A DNA stretch of 64,000 bases from Labia minor (GCA_963082975.1 OY720347.1:8786225-8850224), one strand, 5' to 3'; shown: positions 49,606 through 61,490, numbered from the stretch's first letter. Notes: generated from the sequence alone by a model not told the origin. Numbers and translations: made by a program.

Positions 49606-50275
49606 GTTATAAATAAATAAATAAATTGAAAACTTATAAAAACAAAAACAAGGTAAATATAGGTAGTTGAAGGGATGTGTGGGAAAGACTTGATTAAAAT
49701 CTGTTTCTAGAAAAAAGGAACAAAAATATCTATCATCAGAGATCCTCACTTAATTAATTTTAATATTAATTAAAAATATATATTTAAGTATATAAGATAA
49801 TTTAATGAATATAAACAATACATAAATAAATAAATAAATATTTATAAGTATTGTATAAGAAAATTATAAATATAAAGTGCGATTGTGGAGCAAATGAGAC
49901 TTGTGACTAGGTAGTCATTCATTAAATATTATTTCTATATATATATATTACAACTTAACCATGTAAGTTGGAAAAAAATTTATCATATTTATATAAAAAA
50001 AAATATATATAAATTTTCATTTTTAAAAAAATAAATAAATAAATAAATTCAATACTATTTAAAAATTAATTCGTTTTTTTTTTATATTTAAAGAATAGAT
50101 TTATTTATTTACTTATTTTAAAATTACCAATTAAAAAAACCACATGCCAAACTAAATAATAAATAATTAAAATAAAAAATTGAGATTTAGAGAGGGAGAT
50201 ATTTCAAAAATTTATAATTTTTTGAATAAAGTTAGATTAATTTTTGTTTATTAAAATCAAAGTTATCATTCAATT

Positions 50276-50310
<35 letters not shown>

Positions 50311-51794
50311 GATTTTATTATATTATTATTTTTATTTATTTATTTATTATTTTTTTATTTTAAAATATTTTCATTTGATTTTTTCAGTATTGTATAGTAA
50401 ATTTATTTGCATCTGTTTTAGTCATATTCTTATTATATATTTACTTTGAAGACTTTTGAAATTTTTATAAATTTTAAATTTAAAAAAAAAAATAATAAAT
50501 AATAGGGAACGTAGTTTTCTTAAAAAAAAAAATTTAAATTAATTAATTATTATTTTGAAAAATTAATATACTACTTGGCTAAGGATTTGTGTTGTTGGTT
50601 TATAAATATTAAAATTAATACAATAAATTAGAAGAGGTACCATAAATAAATACGAAAGAATACACCATACAGTTGTATTTATAATACAAATCACCAGAAC
50701 TCCCTTCCACCCAGTTTCAATGAGTGAATAAATTAATGTCCTTTACTCCTACAGGGAGCAAAATTACACGCATTAATTATGTCTCTCTATCTGTCTGTCT
50801 GTCTATAATTCAAATGTTTTTTATTTTATCTTCTCCTATTTAAAAAAAATACAATCACTCATTTCCTTTGTTTTTGTTGTTTTATATAATTTGTATATGT
50901 ATTTTATTTATAATAAATAATTAAAATTAATAAAGGAACTTCCACTTTCACATTTCACTTAAAAGTTAATTAATTATATATAATAATCCAACACTGTATA
51001 TATTAAAAATACACACTTGTTAATTAATTAATTTCACTGAATGTTGAAATTTATAATATAAGTGACGATTGTCCTTCACATGTAATATATAAACTTGTCT
51101 TTTTATTTATTTATTTATTAACATAAATGCACTTTATTATGTAACATTACTCTTAACCCGATTAATGCCCTGATTTGTTTTTATTTATTATTCTTATTAA
51201 AATTATATCTATCTATTAATAAAATAAATATTATTATTATTTATTTTTAATATCTAAATATATACTAAATTTATAAGTTATTGTCATATATACTATATAT
51301 ATTATATATTATAGTATATAGTAACTAGATTTGAGAATTTTTTTTTTTTTGATATTTTTAATTTTATTTTTGAATAAATAAATTATAAATTATTTATTAT
51401 TTAATTTTAATTAAAGATTGATTTCATTTTATTATTATTATTATTATTAATATTAAAGTGAATATCTGTGAAATTGTATTAATAAAAATTATTTTAATTA
51501 TTTAAATTGATTAATTAATTAAATTTAAAAATTCTCAAATAAAATCTCAATAAAGGCAATTTTTATTGATATTCTCTATTCTTTATATTTTAAAGATTAC
51601 CGACTCTCCTTCTTTTTATAATTATTTATGTATATATAATTTTTAATTAATTCAATTAATTAAAACTTAGTTATTTTTCTTAATATCAGTGCTTATTTAT
51701 GAATAAATAATATATTGATTGATAAGTCTTTTTATATTATTTTCTTTTTCATTTTCTTTTTTATAAAAAAAAAAAATAAACAGATAAAAAACCT
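49606..51794. other. Long AT-rich intergenic stretch, no gene seen
   Basis: Homopolymer and ATTT/TAAA-type low complexity, a TA repeat at about 50,276-50,310 and a short CTGT repeat near 50,800. No splice-bounded coding exon, RNA gene or clear transposon end was found on either strand. An AATAAA on the minus strand at 51,562-51,567 could serve the gene ending at 51,795. Confidence 0.5.
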
Positions 51795-52085
51795 TCATTT
51801 AAATAAACTTTTTTCTTCTCTTTCTGTTATCAGCATTTTATCACTGTCAGAAATATTATCAGGAAGAGAATAGATTGGTTTAAAACCACCAAAAAGTTGT
51901 GGTTTGAAATTTTCAATATCGAATGATTTTTGTGTTGATGATGCCTCGTGTGTCGAAGATTCTTCGATATCCATTTTGTTTTCAATTTTTTTATTAACTT
52001 CTGGTGAAATGATGGACCAGCCAGGAATAGATGGTGATGAATTACTTCCTCCATTGCCGACAGTTACACTAGCCAAAAATGGAGC
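51795..52085 (-). CDS. Exon 6 (last) of the mucin-like gene
   Basis: 96 codons and a stop at 51,795, after acceptor TTTTTTTTTCAG. Starts APFLASVTVGNGGSNSSP and ends with a charged tail (ISDSDKMLITEREEKSLFK). The PGWSIISPEVNKK segment is more ordered-looking than exon 2. Confidence 0.85.
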   Translation of the reverse strand, partial: APFLASVTVGNGGSNSSPSIPGWSIISPEVNKKIENKMDIEESSTHEASSTQKSFDIENFKPQLFGGFKPIYSLPDNISDSDKMLITEREEKSLFK

Positions 52086-55000
52086 CTGAAAAAAAAATAT
52101 AACTATATTATTATATTCTACATACAATATTCAATCCAGACATTTTTAAAGATGACAAACAATATAAATATAATTTATTTGTAATAATTTAAGGCTCCAC
52201 AGGGTGCGAGGTTAGCGAAGCTGCCTCACATTCTTATAGTCCCGGGTTCAAGTCCCGGGTCTGGCAAAGGAATTTCTCTAGCTGGGGTCTATGGGAAGGA
52301 GTCAACCCAGCCTCCTGGAACAACATTGAGGAAAAGCTACTTGATAAGAAAATCAAGGTAAAGGTTGATAAGACCTCTTCTACTGATCATAGGATATCAT
52401 TGATATAACCAAGTCGGTTGATATGCTTAGTCCTTGCGTAGGACATACAAAGTCAGAAAATTTTTATTAATTTATAAATATATTTAAAATAAAAAAAATA
52501 AAAAATTGTTATTTATCTCACTATATTAAATTTTTAGATAATATAGATAAGAGAGAGATTTGGTGATAAAATATTTTAACATACTTGAAAATTTTGTGAT
52601 GGTCCAATGGATTCTATACGATGATTAGGTTTATTTAAATTGGATGATGGCTGTGGTGGTGGTGTTGTCGATTGTGGTTGTTTAAGTTCGGCTGTGAATG
52701 GTGCTGGTGATGAAATTTTGTCATCAACATCAACACCCAATGACTGTGGTTGTGTTTGCATAATTGCCGAAACAGTAAATTCCGATTCTTTGGCATCAGG
52801 ACTAATAACCGTTGAAGAGGATGGCGAAGAACCTGGTCGTACAGTTTGTAATGTGACGGGAATTGATGACAAAGTACTTGACACAATCGGCTTTCCAACA
52901 ACAATTCTTGCCCCTTTATCTATTGTCACGGAGGATTTCTCTTTATTGGAAAAAGAATTAGGCATATAATCCTAAAAAAAAATAATAAATAATTTTTATT
53001 CACTATTCATTTATTTTACGCGAATATATAAAATAATTTATTCTTCATAAAAATATGTAAGTATCGTAGAATAGAAAATAAATAATTGAAGAGAATTTAC
53101 TTGTAAATAAGGTATAACATTAATATCCGCTTGGTCGCCAATATCAGGACGTGAAGTGTATATTTCAGCTTCTGTATCACTTTCTATATTTTTTTTTATA
53201 TAATCATCATAATCATTTGTTGATGATGGACGTTCAAGTGGATATGGAAAATCGGCTAAACGATTTTTTAATGTTGATGTAATTAATAATGGAGGTGGTG
53301 GCGATGTTGATTTAAGTAATGGACGATCTGACCGATCTTTGAGAAGAGGCTCCGTACTGGATGGGCCAAAATTTAATTCATCCTTCTAAAAAAAACACTT
53401 ATTATTTCATTCTACATAATAAAAACATCAAATACTTAAATATCAATATTTAATGCTTACAGAAAAAAATAACAAACTAATAAAATAAGTTACTATTATC
53501 AACTTTCTTATACTGTTTTACAGATGCTCTAAATCAGTGGCGTACCGTGAGGTTCTTGCGCCCGGGGGCAACTGAGAAATCAGCGCCCCTTTCGTATATA
53601 TATATATATATATATATAATTTAATTTTTTTTTAAAGAATATTAATGACGAATAACGAAACAGGTTTAACAGATTTTAATAAGCGTATAAATAATATTTA
53701 TTGACTTACACAAAATACAGTTTAACTTTAAATATTAATTCTTCTTTTGTTCCAAATTGGCTTCCCTAATTTTGCGCCCCCTAAATTTGGCGCCCGGGGA
53801 CATATGTCCCCCCCTGCTCCCTCCTAGTTACGCCACTGTTCTAAATGCTAATGCTCTAATAAATAAATTTCCATTTCTTTAATGGTTAAATTAAATAAAA
53901 ATTTTTATTTTAATTTATTTCGATTCTACTTTTTCCTCATCATATCCATCATTACATTTACAAATTTTCTTTTCTTTTTTGATAATATTAAAAGAAAAAG
54001 TTGAAAATATTTAATAATTTATCTATATCTATATTACTTGGATATATATATATACGATTTTTTGAGACATTTTAAAAAATGAATAATTACATATAAATTG
54101 TATTATAGATAACTATATATTATGTACATACATACAAGTATTTACATCGCTGTTAGTTCATATCTTACAATACATTGAGTCTAATATATAAATAAGTTTA
54201 TAATTTAATTCAATTTTATTTTTTAATAATTTTTGGATTTTTTAAGAAAATTTTTAACAATAGTAAATTTTATTATATAATATAATGTATAAATATATTA
54301 AGTATTATAATGTAAATTTATAGAATTTAAAGTTAATAAATGAAAATTAAATAGGATACATACATTTTTTTGTAATAAATTAAACTAATTTAAAATGAAT
54401 TTTATTTACCTCCAAAATACTTGGTGGAAGTGGTCGATGGATGCCACGAGTGCCAACCACAACTCCATCTATTCCAGAAGTATCTCGGTTATCCTCATTG
54501 GGATTCATCGGTCCAGTATTGACTGGATAAACCACATAAACTGGTCGTCTTTCAGACTTTTCATCCCTTGATGCCTGCTGCCCTTGTAACATTTGTAACG
54601 TTGCAACATTTGCTTGTTGGCCTGCTCGTCTATGTACCTAAAACAAAAACATTATAAAAATGTTAATTAAAATCTAATTATTATTATACTAATATCCTTT
54701 AACATTATCAGATTATATATATATATATATATATATTAAGAGTAATGACAAGATTTACCTGCGTTGGTGCTGGTGGATGTCTTTCATAAGCAAGCAATTC
54801 TGAATCATCATTTCGTGTAATTCTTGGCAAATGACTGGATGGAGCAGGTGAATATCTTTGACGAGGAGGTGGACCAAAAAATGGACCAATTCCTCCATTT
54901 CCAATAGAAGGACCAATACCAACACGTGCATTTGGTCGGAAATGTGGTAGAATATTGGGTAAATCTTCTCTTCGACCAGCAACCGATGGTGGTTTATTTC

Positions 55001-55233
55001 TAAAATTATGAGGTTGATATCCTTGAGGGATAGGATCACCTTTCGGACGTGCAGGCAAAATATTAGAATAGAAATTTGGTCTAATTGGTTGTAAAAATGG
55101 TTGTGGGGGAGTGAGATCCAAGGCAGGTTCAGGAACTTGTTCTAAGGATGCTAGATTTGGTTTAATTCCATTGTTTTCTTGATGTCCATGTTGTAAATGA
55201 GAATTTGTTGGATGATGATTCAAATGATTATTA

Positions 55234-55275
<42 letters not shown>

Positions 55276-55971
55276 AGCTCGAGATTATTATTTTGATTAA
55301 TATTTTGATGATTACTGTTAACAATACCATTTGATTGAACATGAGGATTTTGTGAATTGATTTGAATTGTGGTTTCTGGTTTATATACAGGTAAATGTTG
55401 CAAAACATTGGGTCTTTGTGGTTTAATATGAACTAAATGATCTTGTTTTTCTGTCGCTGTTTCTGAATCTATGGGGAATTGTAAATGACCCATTACTTTA
55501 ATATTTGTTTCTGGAACTTGTGCATTTTTAATATTAGTCGTTTTAAGAGAATCTTGAATTTTTGCATCTGTAATGGATGCCTCCCATCTTTTTTCTGGAA
55601 ATTGTTGCTGAGATGGACTTACTTCAATATCCTGTTGAGCTGATACTTGAAAAAATGCTGTTGCAGGTTGAACTGGAACATCCCATGATTGAGCTAACTC
55701 TAAATTAGGTTCTAAATAGGGAGGTGGTTTAAGTGTTGGTTTCTGATGATTTAATGATGATGGGGAATTTATTATAGGTTTCGATGATATTAGAGATAAT
55801 TGTTCAGGAAGTTTATCTGATAATGCTGGATTTTCTTCAGGATTAAATATTGGCCTAAATGGCTCTTGTGCAAATGTTCCATAAGGACTTTCTGTAACTC
55901 TAACTGGTATTTTAACAGAAATATTTGGTTTTTGAAGAAAAATATCTGGAGAACTTTGTTTAATATTATTA

Positions 55972-56006
<35 letters not shown>

Positions 56007-57531
56007 TTTATTACCATTATTGTTGTTATTATTATTAATGATATTTGGTGAAATTGTTGAGGTATGATATTGATAGCTAGTGCCAAGAGGCATAGATGTG
56101 ATTATATTTGAATTAGAATTGCCATAAACGACTACTGGAGCCATTGTAGATATAGGATTTTGAATAGTGATAATTTCTGGTGTTGTTGTTTTCATTGTTG
56201 TTGTAGAAGTTGTTGTTGTACTTGTTGTTGTTGGTAATGAAATAGAAGTGGGGGCTGTTGTTGTTGTTGTTGTCGTTGTTGTAGGAATATAAGTTGTAGG
56301 GTGTTGGAATGTTTGTTCTGATATTTTTGTTGTTTCAATTTTGGTAGTAATATTTTCATTTTCAAACTCGTTATCATCATAATAATCAGTTTCTTTAGTT
56401 TTTGGTGGGACATCATATGAGAAAAATTCTTCCCAAAATGGTCTTTCAGTAGTCGTCGTGAATGGACGTTCAGGTTTTGAATCTCGAGGTGGTGGGAATG
56501 CAATAGGTCTATCCGGATGGGGTCTGTAAATATTTTCAGGTGAATAAATGTCAGGTGGAGGTCGAAATTTTTCTGGAGATAATTTCATATCCTCAGGAGG
56601 AGGTGGTCTCAGTTCAGAATCTAAAATAGGATTATATTCTTCATTTGCATCTGAATATGAATCATCTGGAATTGGTGCATAATCGGATTCAGACAATGGT
56701 CGAAATGATTCAGGAGAAAAATCATTTGAAAGTGGTGGTGGTTTAATTTCATCATCAGGCGTTTTAACTTCATCACCGATATGCATTTCAAAATAATTAT
56801 TTTGATTTGGTTTATAATTTTGACTACCAAATGGAGTTGGTGAATTAAATGTTCCTTTTATGTCACTTAGTATGGGACGTGGCGGTGGTACATTAGCAAA
56901 TTGTGGTGGTTGTTTAGAAAAGTTTGGATTCAGTTTATATTCATTGATTGATTCATGAACTTCATATTGACTACTTGAAGGATTTTTATTTTGTTTTATA
57001 CCAAAAGTTGTTGGCGTAGGTTCAAATTTATTAGTAATTTTTGGTTGATTTGCTAAATATGTTGTCATTTCAGATGGTCGATCTAATTTGATTTTTTCAT
57101 CAAACAAAGAAGTATTATTTTTATTCCCTTCTGGTATTTTTTCATCTATTTTCATTTTATCTTTTGCATTATTAAAATGTAAATCTTTTTCTGTCGATAA
57201 ATTTTTATTTAAATTATTTTCTTCTTTGATTACCTTATGAAAATGTTGCAATGTAGAATTTTGTTTATCTTTAATTTTTAATTTAGCTTCTTCTTCTACT
57301 TCTTTTTCTTCTTCTTCTTCATATTCATATTCATGTTTTAATTTATCATCTTTATGATCGTAAGAATAATTTTCATCTTCATATTCTTCATATTCAACAC
57401 CCGGAATGGTTGAAGTTTGTTTAATCAGTGGTGGTATCGTTGTTGTTGTTGTTGTTGTTGATGATGATGTAGTAGTTCTTGGTGCAAATGTAGTTGTTTT
57501 TGTTGTAGTAGCAGGAGTTGTAGTAGTAGTG

Positions 57532-57562
<31 letters not shown>

Positions 57563-58521
57563 GGCGAGTGGTTGTAGTTGTTATTCGATGCCTAACTGGA
57601 TAATATGAAGGACTTCGTGTTGTTGTTGTTGATGCTGTTCGCGTTGAATCTGAACCGGCACCTTGTATTTTTGTATTAGCATAAGAACTTGAGATTAATG
57701 GCAAATTTGGTTTATATTTTACACTGCCACGATAAATTTTATTTGGTTTATCCTCGCTTTGATTTTTATCAGAAGCGCTAAGTGAAGAATCTTTACGATC
57801 AATTCCGTCACCTTCAATTAAATCTTCATCTTCGTATACGTCACTTTGGCCAACTTCTACTTTACGTGTATTGAAATCCACGAGACCTGTAACTGGATCT
57901 TTGTCTAAATAAAAAGGTCGACCATCCTATAACATACAAACAAACATAAATTAGTAACATTCTCTCTCTCTCTCTCTCTTATCTCTTATAACTTATAAAT
58001 AAATTATTAATTTTTTTTTTGAATTTAACTTTATAAAATAATTTTTAATACTTAATCATAATAACATAAATAATTGATTTTTTTATAATTTTTTTTTTGT
58101 GCTTATAAAAAGTGTAAAACAAATGTTCTTTCTAGAGAAGTTTTAATTTTAATATTAATATAAGATAAATAATTTAATAAATTTATGAATTTTATTTTTT
58201 TCATTTCAATTATTCCTTCTAAAAATAAATTTAAAAAACCAATCAAGCCCCCCTTCTTCCACCCCTTATCCATTAACTAGTTATTCTGGACATTCTTAGA
58301 TGGCGATAAATAAGGTTTCGAATATTAACACGGACGTGTCAAGTCTTGTTAATTTATTTATTTTATACCTTAAATCCAAACATTCCTGGCATTCGATAAA
58401 GAGCAGAGACAGAATCAGATGGCATTGCCAAAAGATCATCTTCCGGATGGTCCAAAATTTCAGAAAAATGAGCTGCAGAAGTAATTGCCACAAAGGCCAT
58501 AAACACCGCACTCGAAATCAT
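51795..58521 (-). CDS. Six-exon gene for a secreted mucin-like protein, about 1,503 aa
   Basis: Minus-strand exons are 58,521-58,369, 57,926-54,759, 54,637-54,410, 53,385-53,101, 52,971-52,585 and 52,085-51,795. All introns are GT-AG, all fall in phase 0, and the joined frame is open to a TGA. Residues 1-17 (MISSAVFMAFVAITSAA) are a signal peptide, so the product is exported. After a short conserved-looking region (DGRPFYLDKDPVTGLVDF, about 52-69) comes a Thr-rich block (about 146-218), an acidic Glu/Tyr stretch (about 227-266), a Pro-rich region (about 350-530), a second Thr block (about 597-639), two Asn runs (about 681-706 and 936-952) and a long Pro/Gln/Asn tail. Thr/Ser/Pro-rich blocks suggest heavy O-glycosylation. 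No transmembrane span or chitin-binding Cys pattern is visible. A role in cuticle, gut lining or extracellular matrix is only an inference; I cannot name the gene. Confidence 0.87.
52193..52465 (+). mobile_element. tRNA-derived SINE
   Basis: The head has Pol III boxes: A-box-like TTAGCGAAGCTG (about 52,211-52,222) and a perfect B box GGTTCAAGTCC (52,245-52,255) inside a CCGGG/CCCGG T-arm. The anticodon arm does not fold, so this is not a tRNA gene. A unique body of about 200 bp follows (CTAGCTGGGGTCTATGG onward). It lies in intron 5 of the mucin-like gene, antisense to it. Confidence 0.82.
52585..52971 (-). CDS. Exon 5 of the mucin-like gene
   Basis: 129 codons in phase 0 starting DYMPNSFSNKEK, between acceptor TTTTTTTTTAG and donor GTATGTTAA. 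Ser/Thr/Pro/Gln-rich, including TTPPPQPSS; it fits the disordered extracellular character of the rest. Confidence 0.86.
53101..53385 (-). CDS. Exon 4 of the mucin-like gene
   Basis: 95 codons in phase 0, from KDELNFGPSS to NVIPYLQ, between acceptor TTTTTTTTAG and donor GTAAATTCTC. It contains no ATG, so a search for complete reading frames would miss it. Features are SPPPPLLITS, NRLADFPYPLERP and an acidic Tyr/Asp run. Confidence 0.85.
53535..53838. mobile_element. hAT MITE in intron 3 of the mucin-like gene
   Basis: Ends are CAGTGGCGTACCGTG and, inverted, CAGTGGCGTAACTAGG, flanked by CTCTAAAT (53,527-53,534) and TTCTAAAT (53,839-53,846), an 8-bp duplication with one mismatch. Subterminal GCGCCC motifs occur on both sides. 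Non-coding, 304 bp. Confidence 0.9.
53847..54409. other. Rest of intron 3 of the mucin-like gene
   Basis: AT-rich, with TA-rich microsatellites around 54,040 and 54,110. No exon or repeat end is recognised. Confidence 0.5.
54410..54637 (-). CDS. Exon 3 of the mucin-like gene
   Basis: 76 codons in phase 0 from VHRRAGQQANVATLQ to PPSILE, between acceptor TTTTGTTTTAG and donor GTAAATAAA. It encodes RRPVYVVYPVNTG, a Tyr/Val strand-like segment, and an Arg/Pro-rich end. Confidence 0.85.
54759..57926 (-). CDS. Exon 2 of the mucin-like gene, 1,056 codons
   Basis: Acceptor GTATGTTATAG before 57,926; donor GTAAATCTTG after 54,759. It carries both Thr-rich blocks (ACT/ACA/ACN repeats), the acidic patch, the Pro-rich part (RPPP, PPPE) and both Asn runs (AAT repeats). 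The open frame goes 17 codons beyond the donor into a TA repeat, which is intron read-through. An exon over 3 kb with no stop in such AT-rich DNA is strong evidence of selection. Confidence 0.92.
57960..57980. repeat. CT dinucleotide microsatellite
   Basis: About ten CT units in intron 1 of the mucin-like gene, close to the exon 2 acceptor. Confidence 0.9.
58369..58521 (-). CDS. Exon 1 of the mucin-like gene, signal peptide
   Basis: 51 codons from ATG to AAG, then the donor GTATAAAAT. A start 14 codons upstream (58,563) would add a Phe/Leu-rich leader, but a TTTTTGTTTTTAAG acceptor-like sequence lies just before the 58,521 ATG, so the upstream bases are more likely an intron after an untranslated exon. 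The signal peptide likely ends after SAA. Confidence 0.82.
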
Positions 58522-58925
58522 TTTCCTTAAAAACAAAAAAAAAACAAAAAATAATAAAGTCAATAAAAATTATGATTTTATTTTAATTATTTTTAAAGTA
58601 AAGTAAGTAATTAAGAAAAAATAAATTTTAATAAAATTGATCAACTATTTTCTTTTTAAGTATTGATACAGTATATGTACCATATGTAGGTAAATATTAC
58701 TTAAAAGTAATAATTTCCTGAACAATTTTATTTTATTACTTTTTCATGTTTAATTAGTATTCAATTTTTACTGAAATAACAACATAAAAATTTTATGACA
58801 CAAATTATCATTAGAATTTTAATATCAATTTATTTAAATTATTAAAAGACATTTATAATTATAATAATTTTTTCTATTAAGTTATAAATATATACAACTA
58901 TGATCTGTTAATGTTCCTAAACCAT
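58522..58925. other. Upstream flank of the mucin-like gene
   Basis: AT-rich. It probably holds the 5' untranslated exon and promoter, but TATA-like strings occur everywhere here, so none can be singled out. No coding sequence. Confidence 0.4.
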
Positions 58926-59149
58926 AATTTTTACCGCGGCACACTTTTAACGGTTTAAAATTTTGGCGGCACATAAAGAAAAAGACAATGTTAAAGTTAT
59001 GAAAAAATTGAAAAAAGTCGGAAATGTTTAAGAGCCTGATCTCAAAACTTTTTTTTTTTTACATACAAAAATTTGAACTTTACATTTGTAAAATTTGGTG
59101 GCACATTTTGAAAATCTCGCGGCACACAAAAGTGGTTGAGAATCATTGG
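58926..59149. mobile_element. hAT-like remnant with GCGGCACAC inverted motifs
   Basis: CCGCGGCACACTTTT near 58,933 and, inverted, CTTTTGTGTGCCGCGAG near 59,115-59,131, with a second pair of GGCGGCACA/TGTGCC motifs inside. The right end reads, inverted, CCAATGATTCTCAACCAC, like common hAT ends. No target duplication is found; the left end is decayed. Confidence 0.45.
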
Positions 59150-59750
59150 CATAAACTATCATATATTGTATATATATATATATATACGATCGTATATATA
59201 TATACATTGATATATATTGATATTAATTACATCTTCAAATATGATTAATTGTTTTATTTTTTAATTTTTTTTTTAATATAATATCAACTTTTATATTTTT
59301 AATATTTTAAAAATATATATTAAATATATTAAATGTATAATTAAATTATAATAAAATATAATATAGTTAAATTTTAATATATTTTTTTTACATGTTTTAT
59401 ACTTTATACTATGTTTGTTTGGGTCAAATCTTGTAAATTAATTTTAGTAGTTATTAGTAGTAGTTATTCTCAACTGATTAATTTGAAATTTTCCATAAAC
59501 AATTGGTCTGTAGGACTGTTTAATTAAGTGATATCAATCTAAATTACATTTTATGCCAAACTTAATATATACAGATAGAATTTAATTCACTATAATTTTA
59601 ATGCAAAATAAAAATACCTAAATATTATATATTCTTATAAATAATATTAATACAATAATTTATTTATTACATTTTAATTGTAATTTAGATATTTAATATT
59701 TTTAAAATTTCTAAAAATAAAACTGTTGATTAAACATAAATAAAAATCTG
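59150..59750. other. AT-rich intergenic sequence, nothing recognised
   Basis: TA microsatellites near 59,170-59,220, then low-complexity A/T sequence. No gene, RNA or element end is seen. Confidence 0.5.
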
Positions 59751-60357
59751 GAGTGTCTCCACTCGACTATCTCGCAAATTTGAATTGGATTAAATAACAT
59801 TTATTAATTTAAATTAAATTAAATTAATTAAATTATAAATTAAAAGTAATAAATAATATTTATTAAAACAGCGCATGTTTGGCTCTTTGTTGATGGCATC
59901 ACGTCACGTGTTGGCGCGTGAGATTTGAGGTATTAAAAAATTAATTCTAGTACTTTATGCGATTCAATCAACCTGAAATTCTATATATAGCAGTTTTATA
60001 CAATTATTATTCATGTGAAACATTATCAAACATATATCTTTATTTTTACGGGCACTTTAGAGGAAAAAATAATCAAAACATTGTAGGTAATGATCCTCTT
60101 CCGGTTTAGCTACATTTCTCAAAAGTTGATAGAAAACTATGAATTTTGAATAATGCCCATGTACCAAGTTTCATCATTCTAGCTCAAACCGTTTTTGCGT
60201 AATCTTGGTTACATACATACACACACACACATACACAGACATTTTTCTTAACCTTAGTGAAAATGATCCAGAAACCTTCAAAACGTATAAAAACATCAAA
60301 ATCTCAACATCGAAAATTTTCGTGATCGCAATACTATCTCTGGCGAGATAGTAAAAA
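59751..60357 (+). mobile_element. Repeat family 2, copy 1 (TIR-like ends CTATCTCGC/GCGAGATAG)
   Basis: About 600 bp, matched by the inverted copy at 61,833-62,430 at about 90% by eye. CTATCTCGC near 59,767 and GCGAGATAG near 60,343-60,351 form short inverted ends, and the match reaches a little further on both sides (CTGGAGTGTC and GTAAAAA). Inside are CACGTCACGTG, a module AAGTTTCATCATTCTAGCTC and an AC repeat. Non-coding. Confidence 0.85.
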
Positions 60358-60639
60358 TTGAAAATCGTACCATAAAATAATCAAAACTGTAGTTTTATAT
60401 ACAAGTATTTTGGTATTACATACTTTCTAGTAATATATCTATCTCCTCCATTATGAAGAAAATTCAATTATATCGGTACTTTATAGTAATGATTCCTTAT
60501 GAACTATGAATATTAAGATTATTATTTAAACGACAAAATATATGAAACAATTTCAGATAATTTTTAAAAAAGAACTTAAATTAAAAAAAAAAAAAAATAA
60601 TCATAAAATAAATGGCCTGTAATGTAACATAATTTATAT

Positions 60640-60800
60640 TTCGTACACTGATTACAAAATATTATTAAAATAAATATTTTTAATTTTATTTTATTTATAA
60701 TATTTTGTATTCAAGGAAGCGGTGTCTGACGTAGTTGATGGCGTCATTTAAATTTCTTATTTTAAATTAAGAAAAAACAAGGCTGAAACCAATACAGATC
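60640..60800. repeat. Diverged piece of dispersed repeat family 1
   Basis: ATTTTTAATTTTATTTTATT, then TCTGACGTAGTTGATGGCGTCAT, and AATTAAGAAAAAACAAGGCTG follow the same order as the centre of the copy at 38,841-39,480, with many changes. Neither end of the family is present. Confidence 0.6.
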
Positions 60801-61280
60801 AATTTTTCTTTATAAATATTATTTATGGAGTGAATTTCGAAAAAAATCCTTCGGGCTATTTAATATTTCAAAAATACAAATATATATATATACAATTTTT
60901 GCTAGTATAATAAGATAAGATACATAAGTATATATATATCTTAAATGTGATTTAATTAAAAATAATAATAATCATATAATAATAATTATATGCAATAGAA
61001 TTTACAAGTATAAGTGAAAGTCAATTTGAGGAAAATATTAAAATTAAATAAATAACTATAGATAAATGAAATTAAGACTTTTAGTCATAAAATCTCATCA
61101 AGTTATTATTTTTTTTTTATTATTTTAATTATAATTGAACATTAATAAATAAATAAAATAAAAATTTCCAAAAGAAAAAAAAAATAATAAGTTTGATTAT
61201 TTTAGTAATGTAATATTATTTATTTGTTTGTGTGTATTTATATAAATAAATAAATTAATAGAAGAGTTAAAGAATGTAAA
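60801..61280. other. AT-rich sequence, nothing recognised
   Basis: Low-complexity A/T sequence with AATAATAAT-type runs. No gene or repeat end is seen. Confidence 0.5.
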
Positions 61281-61284
61281 TATT

Positions 61285-61490
61285 GTAGGTTGCGTTGTGG
61301 GCGCCAAATTGGTTTATTTCGACACCTTTGGGTTACTGGGGCTCTGTGACTAACGGGATCCTCACACACAGGTATATCATCACCTCTCTCAAAGGGCAAT
61401 GACTTGCGGACCGTACGATGACCTTGGAATGACCTTCCATGGCCGCTTTTTCTCACTCTCATCTTCCCTTGACATAACTAACACCCCTGC
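61285..61490 (-). mobile_element. Probable LTR fragment with gypsy-type primer site
   Basis: A GC-richer island. On the minus strand it has AATAAA (61,313-61,318), then CCAATT and TGGCGCCCACAACGC, which begins TGG as a tRNA 3'-end primer site would. Upstream are two AGGTCA half sites in direct repeat, 5 bases apart (61,419-61,435). The 74-codon minus frame here has no recognisable domain and runs past the primer site, so I do not call it a gene. The outer limit is uncertain. Confidence 0.42.

Noticed and set aside
57406-57603. Val-rich plus-strand frame
   Set aside because: It is the reverse reading of the Thr-repeat of the mucin-like exon.
61238-61462. 74-codon frame MRVRKSGHGR...
   Set aside because: It crosses the LTR-like end and primer site and runs into AT-rich sequence, with no recognisable motif or splice context.
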